Positions 1-7,893 of a stretch of 64,000 bases of DNA are shown here, in pieces. The stretch's first letter is position 1, and each line of letters begins with the position of its first letter. Source of the stretch: Alkalicoccobacillus gibsonii (GTDB lineage Bacteria; Bacillota; Bacilli; Bacillales; Bacillaceae_D). The position numbers and the translations under genes were made by a program. Under the pieces are notes generated by a model. The model ran no database searches and had not been told where the DNA came from. It was given only the letters and a program-made list of their open reading frames with translations. The stretch spans positions 186,001-250,000 of the forward strand of contig NZ_JAEUZA010000003.1 of the NCBI RefSeq assembly GCF_016798245.1. Direction: 5' to 3'.

Positions 1-259
1 CTATGGGCAGTATGGAATTAGTGTTAATGCGATCGCTCCAGGTGTTATTCTTACAGCGATGGTAGAAGGATCATTCAAACAAATCGGTGGAGACAATTGG
101 GAGCAGGCGATGGCTGACTTCGTAAGTGTGAATCCGAAGAAACGATTTGGAAAACCAGAAGAAGTGGCACGTGTTGTTGCATTCTTGTTATCAGGAGAAG
201 CAGAATTCGTGAATGGACAAGTCATTGCCATTGATGGCGGACAATCTTCTCAATATTAA
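1..259 (+). CDS. SDR family oxidoreductase, C-terminal part (5' end outside window)
   Basis: The open frame enters from the left edge (first full codon at base 2) and gives about 85 residues ending in a stop at 257-259. The pattern YGxxGISVNAIAPG followed by KRFGKPEEVARVVAFLLS and NGQVIAIDGG is the C-terminal half of a classical short-chain dehydrogenase/reductase: the post-catalytic helix, the substrate loop and the terminal dinucleotide-domain strand. The Rossmann GxxxGxG motif and the catalytic Tyr-x3-Lys lie outside the window, so substrate and cofactor preference cannot be judged. Such NAD(P)H-dependent enzymes are cytosolic. The gene ends at a terminator shared with the converging methyltransferase. 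Confidence 0.9.
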   Translation, partial: YGQYGISVNAIAPGVILTAMVEGSFKQIGGDNWEQAMADFVSVNPKKRFGKPEEVARVVAFLLSGEAEFVNGQVIAIDGGQSSQY

Positions 260-270
260 GCCATATCATA

Positions 271-306
271 AGAAAGCCACCTCATTTGAAGTGGCTTTCT
301 TTTCTT
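271..306. terminator. Bidirectional intrinsic terminator
   Basis: A perfect 10-bp stem (AGAAAGCCAC / GTGGCTTTCT) with a 10-nt loop is followed by a T-rich tail on the plus strand. It lies between two converging genes, so it can serve both. Confidence 0.85.
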
Positions 307-1073
307 TATTCCTTTATTCCAACAACTCGAATACGTTTGTAATCGGCAGTCCATTGCTCGTCTTTGTAAAGGGTAGGTCTAAGCGATTCTTCCGTTTTAG
401 AGAGAACATCTTCTATCTTTTGTGCAGAGAGTCCAACGAAAAAGCTCCCGCCAAACATGTTGATCCAGTTTCTAAGTCCTTCTTCTCCAATTAAAGGAGT
501 CGGTCGATCAAAATGCATGGCCAGTGTCACTCTAAAACCTACTCGCTCCATCAAGGTTGTGTATTCCGCTACACTTGGGTAATACCATGGAAAGCGTTCT
601 TCAACATGAGATATGCCGACTGATTGAAGCTGTTTCATCAATTCATCAGTGATTTGACGAACATTACTCTTCCCTCCGAATTCCGCAACAAATCTCCCGC
701 CTGGTTTAAGACTTTTAAATAGATTCTGCAGAGCCAACTCAGGTTGTTGCACCCAGTGAAGAGTAGCATTTGAGAACACTGCATCATAACGATGGTTGTG
801 ATCCAACTCAGTGACATCCTGTACATCAAAAGGAAGAGATGGGTACTTTGCACGTGCCTTTTCAATCATAGATGAAGACTTATCGACACCAACAACATCC
901 GCACCCGATTGATGGATTTGATTTGATAAATCTCCAGTCCCGCAACCTAAATCCAAGATATCCTCATCTTTTTGGGGGCTAAGTAAAGTCACTAGATCTT
1001 CACCATAAGACGAAACAAATGAGTGACTGTGATCATATAATGAGGCATTCCAAGTCATCTGTTCTTTTGACAT
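306..1073 (-). CDS. Class I SAM-dependent methyltransferase
   Basis: A 255-aa cytosolic protein with the Rossmann-type methyltransferase core. Motif I (DLGCGTGDL, residues about 41-49) binds the SAM methionine end. An acidic motif II lies near residue 64 (VGVDKSS), followed by a SNATLHWV segment as in trans-aconitate methyltransferase-like proteins (TAM/UbiE group). The acceptor cannot be deduced. It is the last gene of a leftward operon, starting 20 bases after the ABC permease, which may tie it to whatever that operon imports or oxidises. The ATG is preceded by TGGAGGTGTCTGATA, a good ribosome binding site. Confidence 0.85.
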   Translation of the reverse strand: MSKEQMTWNASLYDHSHSFVSSYGEDLVTLLSPQKDEDILDLGCGTGDLSNQIHQSGADVVGVDKSSSMIEKARAKYPSLPFDVQDVTELDHNHRYDAVFSNATLHWVQQPELALQNLFKSLKPGGRFVAEFGGKSNVRQITDELMKQLQSVGISHVEERFPWYYPSVAEYTTLMERVGFRVTLAMHFDRPTPLIGEEGLRNWINMFGGSFFVGLSAQKIEDVLSKTEESLRPTLYKDEQWTADYKRIRVVGIKE

Positions 1074-1093
1074 TATCAGACACCTCCAATTAT

Positions 1094-1903
1094 TTATCCC
1101 TTTACACCACCAGCGGCCATTCCCTCGATAAAGTATCGTTGGAATAAAAAGTACATAATGACTATTGGTAATGATGATAGCACAACTCCTGAGAATAACA
1201 ACGGATAATTCGTCGCATATTCACCTTGGAAATCAAGAAGGGCCAGCGGTAAGGTTTTGTATTCATTTCTGGTTATAAACAAAAGTGGGTAGAATAAATC
1301 ATTCCAGCTCATAACCATGAGAAAGGTTCCCGTTGCAGCAAGTGAAGGCTTGGACAAAGGGAGTGCGACACGTACATACGTTAATAAGTGAGAAGCGCCA
1401 TCAATCGCTGCTGCTTCGAATAGCTCTTTTTGAACTGTACGCATAAACCCAGTTAAGATCAATACGGCAATTGGCATGGTAGACGCAATATTCACCACAA
1501 TCAAACCAAGCAGTGAATTGGTTAACCCTGTTTTGTACATCAGGTCGTATAACGGAATCATGTTTACCTGAGCGGGAACAAACATACCAAGTAAAAAGAA
1601 ACTAAAGCCAATCCTTGACCACAGTGGTCTGAGTCGGACAAGGGCATAGGCAGTCAGGCTACCGAACAGAAGCGTAAGGGCAACAGAGAAGGACGTGACA
1701 ATCACACTATTGGCAAAATAATAGTGGAGCCCATTCTCTTGAATAATCGTTATGTAATTTGTTAATGCCCAGCTTTCAGGTAAACCCAAAGGTGCATCGT
1801 ACATGTCTGACATGGTCTTAAAGGTTGTGAGTAAAAGACCTGCTAACGGAATAAGGATAATCAGCACTGCAACGCTTAGAATCATTCCACGAATTCCTTT
1901 CAT
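1094..1903 (-). CDS. Carbohydrate ABC transporter permease, MalG type (CUT1)
   Basis: A 269-aa inner-membrane protein with about six hydrophobic segments. The permease EAA loop, EAAAIDGASHLLTYVRVALP, sits near residues 165-185 and is where an ATPase subunit docks. Length and the C-terminal FIEGMAAGGVKG tail match the MalG/LacG family of sugar importers. It starts 12 bases after the MalF-type permease and is cotranscribed with the binding protein. No ATPase gene is present; in Bacillus, CUT1 importers commonly share the MsmX ATPase encoded elsewhere, which is the likely solution here. Confidence 0.9.
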   Translation of the reverse strand: MKGIRGMILSVAVLIILIPLAGLLLTTFKTMSDMYDAPLGLPESWALTNYITIIQENGLHYYFANSVIVTSFSVALTLLFGSLTAYALVRLRPLWSRIGFSFFLLGMFVPAQVNMIPLYDLMYKTGLTNSLLGLIVVNIASTMPIAVLILTGFMRTVQKELFEAAAIDGASHLLTYVRVALPLSKPSLAATGTFLMVMSWNDLFYPLLFITRNEYKTLPLALLDFQGEYATNYPLLFSGVVLSSLPIVIMYFLFQRYFIEGMAAGGVKG

Positions 1904-1915
1904 TCCAATGCCTCC

Positions 1916-2782
1916 TTATGAACGCTCTGTTCGTAGTAGTCTAAATTGCAAAAACGCGATAAGGGCACTGATTGCCATAAGAAGAACGGCTGCCGCAGAG
2001 GCATACCCAAACTCATAACTTCTAAAGGCCCTCGTGTAGATGAAGGTTGCTAGAATCTCGGTTGAATAGTTAGGACCCCCACGAGTCATGGCATAGATTA
2101 AATCAAATGCTTTGAATGTCTGGACGGTTGTAAAAGCAATGACAATCGTTGTGGCAGGTGCAAGCAATGGCCATGTGACAAAACGGAACGATTGCCAACG
2201 ACTAGCTCCCTCAATTCGAGCCACCTCATATAGGTCCTTAGGAATGGCGTGTAGTCCCGCTACAAACAATACAATCATTTGCCCCGTGTGAAACCAGACC
2301 TGTGTAATGGAAATAGAGTAGATGGCAATATTCTGGTCACCTATCCAGTTTTGTTTGAACGAACCAAGACCAATCGAATCAAACAATTGATTGAGTAGTC
2401 CAAGAGATGGATCGTACATATAGGCCCAAATAAATGCAACAGACACACTGGATAAAATCGTTGGAAAGAAGAATAACGCGCGAAGCCCTACATTAACAGG
2501 ACTATTCTTGATTAAAAATAAAGAAAGGATCAACGAAAATAACGTTTGAAAAATAACAACCACAAGCATGAACTTAATATTGTTCGTAATAGCTGTGTGA
2601 AAGATCGAATCTGAACCAATTAAACGAGTATAGTGATCAAACCCGACAAATGAATATTCGCTTGTTAAGCCATCCCAGTCTGTAAAGGAATAGAAAAACG
2701 TATTCAGCGTCGGCCAGAAGCTGAATACGCCATAGATAAGCAGACTAGGCAGCATAAAGAAGAGCAGCATCTTATTTCTCAT
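1916..2782 (-). CDS. Sugar ABC transporter permease, MalF/UgpA type (CUT1)
   Basis: A 288-aa membrane protein with an N-terminal signal-anchor helix (LLFFMLPSLLIYGVFSFWP) and further transmembrane segments. The EAA loop reads EVARIEGASRWQSFRFVTWP, near residue 190. It resembles the first permease of CUT1 importers and would pair with the MalG-type protein encoded next. It begins 22 bases downstream of the solute-binding lipoprotein gene, in the same leftward operon. The substrate is not shown by the permease; the upstream SsuD-type monooxygenase hints at a sulfonated compound, which is inference. Confidence 0.9.
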   Translation of the reverse strand: MRNKMLLFFMLPSLLIYGVFSFWPTLNTFFYSFTDWDGLTSEYSFVGFDHYTRLIGSDSIFHTAITNNIKFMLVVVIFQTLFSLILSLFLIKNSPVNVGLRALFFFPTILSSVSVAFIWAYMYDPSLGLLNQLFDSIGLGSFKQNWIGDQNIAIYSISITQVWFHTGQMIVLFVAGLHAIPKDLYEVARIEGASRWQSFRFVTWPLLAPATTIVIAFTTVQTFKAFDLIYAMTRGGPNYSTEILATFIYTRAFRSYEFGYASAAAVLLMAISALIAFLQFRLLRTERS

Positions 2783-2804
2783 AGTAACTCCTTATGCATC
2801 TGAT

Positions 2805-4061
2805 TTAGTCAATGTGTTGATCAATGATTCCTTGTGCAGAAGCAGCCGCATCTTCTGGATCCGTGCCAGCAATCACATCCTGAATGGATGAAATTAAAGC
2901 CTGTTCCACATCGGCATTTGTAATGAGAAAGCGTGGTTGGAACCGAGTGTTTTTATCCATCCAATCAGCTGTATCTCGTAATTCATCTGTTTCATAGTCT
3001 AACTCTTTAACTGTTAAATGTTGACCAGTAGCATTTGCGTATTCACTTGCTGGTCCTTTTTCTGATAAGAACTCAATGAACGCTTTTGCTTCCTCTGGAT
3101 GCTCAGATTGACTATTCACACCAAGCATAAAGGTTGTTGTATGAATGCCTTCATATGTCGCATCCGACTCGTCAACCGTAATAGGTGCGAGTAACTGAAG
3201 GTTCAAGTCTTCAGTTTGTTCGAGTAAACCAGCCATTGCATAGGAGCCAGTTGCAAGCATTGCTGCTTTTTCTTGAGCAACGAGAGAGATGGCAGCTGGA
3301 TGCTGTGTGCCTAGAGAATCCTCTTGGAAATAGCCTAAATCCTCAAGTTCCTTAAACTGAGTGAGCGTTTTCACCCACCATTCATCCGTCGCTTTTACCT
3401 CTCCTGCTTGAAGCTTCTCAAAAATATCTTCATCTGGTGCGTTGTTCATTACCATACTGTTCATTAGCTGGCCAGGACCAATGTCTGCACCCGGAAACGC
3501 AATAGGGATGTATCCATTATCAAGAAGTGTTTGGCACACCTCTAAAAACGAATCCCAGTCCCGAGGAATGTCTAAACCTAGTTCTTCAAAGATATCAACG
3601 TTGTAAACGGGCTGATTAAAAACAAGCTGATAAGGAAGAGCATACTGAACGCCATCTTTTTGACCTGCTTCAATTAACGAGTCCTCGAAATGATCTAAAA
3701 ATGGCTCATCGCTCAAGTCAGCAAATGCTCCAATCTTATTTAGTGCATCAAATTGAGCACCAGGGAAGGAAGTGAACACATCACCTGTGGATCCGTCTCG
3801 AACCAGTGTCTGTGCTTGAGATTGGTACTGATCAGATGGGTAAATGTTCATATCAACAGAAATACCTGGATTCGCGTCTTCAAACTCATTTATAAGAGAA
3901 TCGAAGGCTTCTTTATCCTCGCCTCTCCAGTGGATAAAACTAATCGTCACATCTGAATCAGATGAATCGTTGGAGCCTGATGATAGATCAGAATTAGCAG
4001 GAGCACAGCTAGCTAATACTACTAAGGAAAGCAACCCTAAAATACGTGGTAGAGACTTCAT
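2805..4061 (-). CDS. Extracellular solute-binding lipoprotein of a CUT1 ABC importer
   Basis: A 418-aa lipoprotein. The signal peptide MKSLPRILGLLSLVVLASC ends in a lipobox (LASC), giving a lipid-anchored Cys outside the membrane. The mature part has the family-1 binding fold signature near its start (ISFIHWRGEDKEAFDSLINE). The start at 4061 is preferred over an in-frame ATG 27 codons upstream, because it begins the signal peptide and follows AGTAGGAAAAAG. It lies 25 bases after the SsuD-type gene and 22 before the permeases. Sugars or glycosides are the usual ligands of the family; the actual ligand is unknown. Confidence 0.9.
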   Translation of the reverse strand: MKSLPRILGLLSLVVLASCAPANSDLSSGSNDSSDSDVTISFIHWRGEDKEAFDSLINEFEDANPGISVDMNIYPSDQYQSQAQTLVRDGSTGDVFTSFPGAQFDALNKIGAFADLSDEPFLDHFEDSLIEAGQKDGVQYALPYQLVFNQPVYNVDIFEELGLDIPRDWDSFLEVCQTLLDNGYIPIAFPGADIGPGQLMNSMVMNNAPDEDIFEKLQAGEVKATDEWWVKTLTQFKELEDLGYFQEDSLGTQHPAAISLVAQEKAAMLATGSYAMAGLLEQTEDLNLQLLAPITVDESDATYEGIHTTTFMLGVNSQSEHPEEAKAFIEFLSEKGPASEYANATGQHLTVKELDYETDELRDTADWMDKNTRFQPRFLITNADVEQALISSIQDVIAGTDPEDAAASAQGIIDQHID

Positions 4062-4086
4062 TCTTTTTCCTACTTTCTGATTAGTT

Positions 4087-5181
4087 TTAAGATGAATAGG
4101 CTTTTCCGTATAGATTGGATGAACGATTGGAATGAGTCGCATCGGGTTTGAGGATAGGGAACAATAACTCAGCTACACGATACGCTTCCTCTAAATGAGG
4201 GTACCCTGACATGATGAAAGACGTAATACCTAGCTCCTCGTATTCGCGGAGCCTAGCTGCTACTGTTTGAGGACTTCCAACCAATGCTGTCCCCGCACCC
4301 CCACGAACTAAACCAACCCCAGCCCATAAATTTGGGCTAACCTCTAGCTCTTTACTAGATGTTAAGCTGGCCATTCTTCTTTGTCCTTCAGATTCAGCTT
4401 CTCCAAATGCCTTTCTAGCACTAGCAATCTGTTCTTCAGAAACATAGGTTAATAGCTTCTCCGCAGCATCCCATGCTTCCTCGTCCGTCTCTCTGACAAT
4501 AATATGTATTCTCATGCCATAACCAAGTTCTCTACCTTGATCTGTAGCTAAAGATTTAACTTGATCAATTTTTTCTTTTGCCATGTTAGGAGGCTCGCCC
4601 CATGTTAGATATTGGTCAATGTGCTTGGCTGCAATATCAAGTGCTGGCGCTGATGAACCACCGAAGTACAAGGGGATGGGTTGATCAGATGAATGATAAA
4701 GAACTTCAGCATCTGTTACCTGAATGTGTTTCCCATTAAATGTAACCTTTTCCCCTTTCATCAAGTCTTTAAACACTCTTAAGTATTCATCTGTCGCAGC
4801 GTATCGTTCTTCCTTAGATAAGTAGACACCATCTCCAGCTAATTGCTTGGAGTCCCCGCCAGTAACGACGTTTAATAGAAGTCGCCCGTTCGATAAGCGC
4901 TGAAAAGCAGAAGCCATTCTAGCTGCTACAGTAGGAGACATAATGCTAGGTCTAATAGCGATTAAAAATTTTAAACGTTCTGTCATTTGAGTCAAAGCAG
5001 AGGCAACGACCCATGGATCCTCACATGTTTTTCCTGTGGGAACAAGAACGCCTTCAAAACCTAAACGATCAAGCGCTTGGACAATCTGTGTATAGTATGA
5101 AATATTTCCTTCACGTGAGAGATGATCTGTACCTAAATAATGGCCATCTCCATCTGTTGGTAAAAACCAGTGAAAATTCAT
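4087..5181 (-). CDS. ssuD: FMNH2-dependent alkanesulfonate monooxygenase-like protein (LLM flavin family)
   Basis: A 364-aa bacterial luciferase-like monooxygenase. It begins MNFHWFLPTDGDGHYLG and carries the SsuD-type stretches EGVLVPTGKTCEDPWVVAS, FLIAIRPSIMSPTVAARMA and LLLNVVTGGD, close to the length of SsuD. Such enzymes use reduced flavin and O2 to split C-S bonds of sulfonates, releasing sulfite and an aldehyde. A flavin reductase is not encoded nearby. Unlike the usual ssuBACD arrangement, it leads an operon with a sugar-type (CUT1) importer, so the substrate may be a sulfonated sugar or glycoside. The symbol reflects family membership, not a proven substrate. The ribosome binding site AAGGAGGG lies 7 bases upstream. 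Confidence 0.8.
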   Translation of the reverse strand: MNFHWFLPTDGDGHYLGTDHLSREGNISYYTQIVQALDRLGFEGVLVPTGKTCEDPWVVASALTQMTERLKFLIAIRPSIMSPTVAARMASAFQRLSNGRLLLNVVTGGDSKQLAGDGVYLSKEERYAATDEYLRVFKDLMKGEKVTFNGKHIQVTDAEVLYHSSDQPIPLYFGGSSAPALDIAAKHIDQYLTWGEPPNMAKEKIDQVKSLATDQGRELGYGMRIHIIVRETDEEAWDAAEKLLTYVSEEQIASARKAFGEAESEGQRRMASLTSSKELEVSPNLWAGVGLVRGGAGTALVGSPQTVAARLREYEELGITSFIMSGYPHLEEAYRVAELLFPILKPDATHSNRSSNLYGKAYSS

Positions 5182-5205
5182 GCGTATGCCCTCCTTATTA
5201 GTAAA

Positions 5206-5238
5206 GAAGACGCCATCCCCGAAATGGATGGCGTCTTC
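5206..5238 (-). promoter_or_regulatory. Strong hairpin in the leader of the ssuD-like operon
   Basis: A perfect 13-bp inverted repeat (GAAGACGCCATCC / GGATGGCGTCTTC, 7-nt loop) lies between the predicted promoter and the ribosome binding site of the monooxygenase gene. On the transcribed strand it is followed by only three Ts, so it could be a weak terminator/attenuator, a protein-binding RNA site or a stabilising 5' structure. No S-box, T-box or other known aptamer core is recognisable around it. Confidence 0.6.
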
Positions 5239-5270
5239 AGGTGTCTAATACCATAGATCAATTTACAGAA

Positions 5271-5300
5271 ATTATAAAACCTTTATATCTTATAAGTCAA
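5271..5300 (-). promoter_or_regulatory. Sigma-A promoter of the ssuD-like operon
   Basis: Read leftward, TTGACT (5295-5300) and TATAAT (5271-5276) are separated by 18 bases. Transcription would start near 5264, leaving an untranslated leader of about 83 bases that contains the hairpin at 5206-5238. Confidence 0.75.
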
Positions 5301-5465
5301 GTAGGTATTAAGCTGACATCTGATAAATAAGACTCGTCATAGCTTGGTTCATACCGCAAGAATACCCTGAGATTGGTATGTAAATCTGTGGAGTTTTCTT
5401 CAAATGTAATGACAAATCATTATATAATAAAAAATGAATTGATATTCCATATGTTGGAGGCGTGT

Positions 5466-5924
5466 ATGTTTATAAAACCGTTAGATGCTAATGATGAATT
5501 GCCGTGGGACTTATTACTTGAAGCAGATCCTTCAAGAGAACTTGTACAAGAATATCTTCAAAAGGGAGAAAGTTTCTTAGCAATTGAGCACGATGAAGTT
5601 ATTGGGGTGATCGTACTATGTTACATAGAGGATGAAACGTACGAGATCAAGAACATATCTGTAAAAGAAAACCTCCAAGGAAAAGGGATTGGTTCGTTGT
5701 TAATTCAATCTGCGATAGAGAAGGCAGGTCAAATGAACGCTCGTTTCGTAGAGGTTGGAACAGGTAATTCAAGTATAGAAGCTTTACTTTTTTATCAAAA
5801 ATGTGGTTTCAGATTAGATCGAATCGATCATGACTTTTTTGTACGCAACTATTCGGAGAAGATCGTTGAGAATGGGATTTGGTGTAGGGACATGGTGAGA
5901 TTGGTTTATCGCTTAGATAAATAA
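5466..5924 (+). CDS. GNAT family N-acetyltransferase (YvbK-like)
   Basis: A 152-aa cytosolic acetyltransferase. The acetyl-CoA binding motif A (VKENLQGKGIGSLLIQSAIE) is followed by the characteristic EVGTGNSSIEALLFYQKCGFR and RCRDMVRL-like C-terminal segments seen in the B. subtilis YvbK group. The start at 5466 is chosen because TTGGAGG lies 5 bases upstream; the open frame extends further 5' without such a site. A TATAAT box at 5423-5428 may belong to its promoter, but no clear -35 is seen. The acceptor substrate is unknown. It is transcribed alone, divergently from the ssuD-like operon. Confidence 0.85.
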   Translation: MFIKPLDANDELPWDLLLEADPSRELVQEYLQKGESFLAIEHDEVIGVIVLCYIEDETYEIKNISVKENLQGKGIGSLLIQSAIEKAGQMNARFVEVGTGNSSIEALLFYQKCGFRLDRIDHDFFVRNYSEKIVENGIWCRDMVRLVYRLDK

Positions 5925-5952
5925 CACACAGACATAGAGCCTGTGTGCCAAT

Positions 5953-6099
5953 CAATTACTCTTTTTTATCATGAAGCTGATCTTCGTAATCGGTTTCCGG
6001 CATACCGTAATCACCATTCATTTCTTGTTCATCCTGATCAAGTCCAACCGGGTCAACGATTATTGGCTTTTGATTACTATCTTTTTTAGATTCTTTCAT
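5953..6099 (-). CDS. Small hydrophilic protein, unknown function
   Basis: A short leftward frame begins ATG at 6099 after a good ribosome binding site (AGGTGGTGATAGGT) and encodes roughly 47-48 residues, starting MKESKKDSNQKPIIVDPVG and continuing with the acidic run LDQDEQEMNGDYG. The C-terminal third is read less securely: the end is either TGA at 5953 or, one frame over, TAA near 5957, which would give a more natural acidic tail. No transmembrane segment, Cys pair or known domain is seen. It fills the gap between the acetyltransferase and the Yip1 gene and is transcribed against both. I do not recognise the family. Confidence 0.55.
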
Positions 6100-6208
6100 A
6101 CCTATCACCACCTGCTAATAGGTTAAACAAAAGGTCTAATATTATGTATTGTCTAGGTTTATAATGATAAAAAAGGGTATATGTGGTTTTTATAGAGGGG
6201 GAATTTGA

Positions 6209-6853
6209 ATGGAAGAGAAATTAAATCCATGGTTACATATATGGTTCAAACCTAGGGCTGTTATCAGACAGGAATTAGAGAAGCCAGATCGAGAAAAGTA
6301 TTTTATTTTACTAAGTATAGTAATTGGAATGTTGACGGCGTTTACTGGATATGAACAAAACAGTCCAGTCCTTAATCCAATCAGCCTTACCTCGGTTGTT
6401 GTTTTTGGTGGTGCTGCAGGAGGACTTTTTATGCTTTACTTCATTTCTTGGGTTAACGCAGTCGTTGGCAGATGGCTTGGTGGGCGTGGGTATGCGTCGG
6501 ATCTTCGAGTTGCAGCACTCAGGGGGTCAATGGTTCCATCTTTATTAACAGTTTTCATTGGCCTTATTGATTTTGCTATACGTGGGGAAGAATTCTTCTA
6601 CAGTGTTAACTTGTTAATTGAAACAAGAGAGATGTCTACATTAGCATTTATTGCTGGTGGAATGACTCCCGCTTTAATCGTTTTACAGGTTATTGCATTT
6701 GTATGGACATTCATTATTTCTCTTAAATCAATTGGAGAGGCACACGGATTCTCTGCATGGATGGCGCTTTTGATGTATATACTCGCTGCGTTGCTAATCT
6801 TTATACCGATTATGATTATTAGTTTTATCGTTTCCATTTTTATCTTTCTTTAA
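6209..6853 (+). CDS. Yip1 domain-containing integral membrane protein
   Basis: A 214-aa protein beginning MEEKLNPWLHIWFKPRAVIRQ, the typical N-terminal signature of bacterial Yip1-domain proteins (NPW...P...R). It is followed by about five hydrophobic helices (near residues 32-48, 61-86, 109-125, 143-170 and 184-212). Function in bacteria is not established; homologues are polytopic membrane proteins sometimes linked to envelope stress. The ATG follows AGAGGGGGAATTTGA. It is a single-gene unit ending at a terminator shared with the converging EamA gene. Confidence 0.8.
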   Translation: MEEKLNPWLHIWFKPRAVIRQELEKPDREKYFILLSIVIGMLTAFTGYEQNSPVLNPISLTSVVVFGGAAGGLFMLYFISWVNAVVGRWLGGRGYASDLRVAALRGSMVPSLLTVFIGLIDFAIRGEEFFYSVNLLIETREMSTLAFIAGGMTPALIVLQVIAFVWTFIISLKSIGEAHGFSAWMALLMYILAALLIFIPIMIISFIVSIFIFL

Positions 6854-6862
6854 TTAAGAGAG

Positions 6863-6906
6863 AAAGGCGAGAATCCATCTCATAATTTGGATTCACGCCT
6901 TTTTTT
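6863..6906. terminator. Bidirectional terminator between yip1-like and eamA-like genes
   Basis: AAAGGCGxGAATCCA pairs with TGGATTCACGCCTTT around a short AT-rich loop, followed by a run of Ts on the plus strand. It overlaps the 3' end of the converging transporter gene. Confidence 0.8.
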
Positions 6907-7797
6907 AAGTAGTGGACTTATCTGGACGTAAGCAATAGACGCTGCAACAAACAAGATACCAAACACTTGCAGTAAGCTTAACTGACGTTGTAGGAATAGT
7001 ACATCCAATAGAGCGATTTCAATAAGCATTAAATTGTTTAATAAGCTACTTTCAAATGCCTTGAGATGTCTCTGAGTCCATGTCCAAAGATAAAAGGCTA
7101 AAGCACCATTTACACTACCGAGCCAGAGAATGAGAAGAACAAGTTTTGGTGTAGGAGAAGGAAGCTCTTCCATTGTAAGACCAACACCTAACATTCCCAT
7201 AGCTCCAATAAGCATAGGGAAGATGATAAGATCTTCTGTTCGAGTGACTTTGTGGCGCAGTAGACTTCGATTGATTGTAAGATTGAGCGCATAGCCAATA
7301 GAAGAAAATAGGACAAGGGTTATCCCGATAAATGAGATCTGTTTAAGCTCCCATGGGTAAAAGTAAGTGAGCACTCCGACAGATAATACGAGGAGTGCAT
7401 AAATGGACGAACGACTTCTGCTTTCTCTTGTATACACATAATCAACTAAAAGTACCGCGGATGTGTTGCCAATGCTTAATAACAAAGACGTTTGAGTAGG
7501 AGTCATATAAAATTGACCCGCGTATTGTAATCCTTGTGCCATTAAATAACCAGTTAGTCCGAGTAAAAGAATGATTCTCCAGTTCAAAGTTGACTTTACG
7601 TAATACTCACGATTCTCAAATAACCGAATGGAACGTACGACTACCGTCAACACAATGGCTGCTACTACATATCTTGCCCCTGCAAGTGTCAAAGGACCAA
7701 CTCTCTCCTCAAAAGCCCATGCGTTCACAATATAGGAGCTTGACCAAAGAACCGTTACAAATACACCAACTATAATTGCGACTGACTTGTTTACCAT
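6880..7797 (-). CDS. EamA/DMT family transporter (drug/metabolite exporter)
   Basis: A 305-aa membrane protein with ten predicted helices in two EamA repeats; the first begins MVNKSVAIIVGVFVTVLWSS and contains the PLTLAGARYVVAA segment typical of the family. It ends in a basic tail (KKRRESKL). Members export amino acids or metabolites by antiport, but the substrate here is not evident. AAGGAGGTG precedes its ATG. It is divergent from an SgrR-like regulator that starts 96 bases away, an arrangement suggesting the regulator controls this exporter. Confidence 0.9.
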   Translation of the reverse strand: MVNKSVAIIVGVFVTVLWSSSYIVNAWAFEERVGPLTLAGARYVVAAIVLTVVVRSIRLFENREYYVKSTLNWRIILLLGLTGYLMAQGLQYAGQFYMTPTQTSLLLSIGNTSAVLLVDYVYTRESRSRSSIYALLVLSVGVLTYFYPWELKQISFIGITLVLFSSIGYALNLTINRSLLRHKVTRTEDLIIFPMLIGAMGMLGVGLTMEELPSPTPKLVLLILWLGSVNGALAFYLWTWTQRHLKAFESSLLNNLMLIEIALLDVLFLQRQLSLLQVFGILFVAASIAYVQISPLLKKRRESKL

Positions 7798-7893
7798 GAA
7801 TTATGCACCTCCTTAATTAAGTATAGATTGTAAAAGATGCATAAAAAGCGTAGGGTTTAACTTAAATCATTTCATCTTTTAGGAGGGAAGAAT

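Noticed and set aside
2805-4142. Longer start for the CUT1 binding lipoprotein at 4142
   Set aside because: It overlaps the ssuD-like gene and would place 27 residues before a clear signal peptide and lipobox.
5182-5372. S-box or T-box upstream of the ssuD-like gene
   Set aside because: Neither the GGACTGGCCC/GAAxCC S-box blocks nor a T-box sequence is present; only a simple hairpin.
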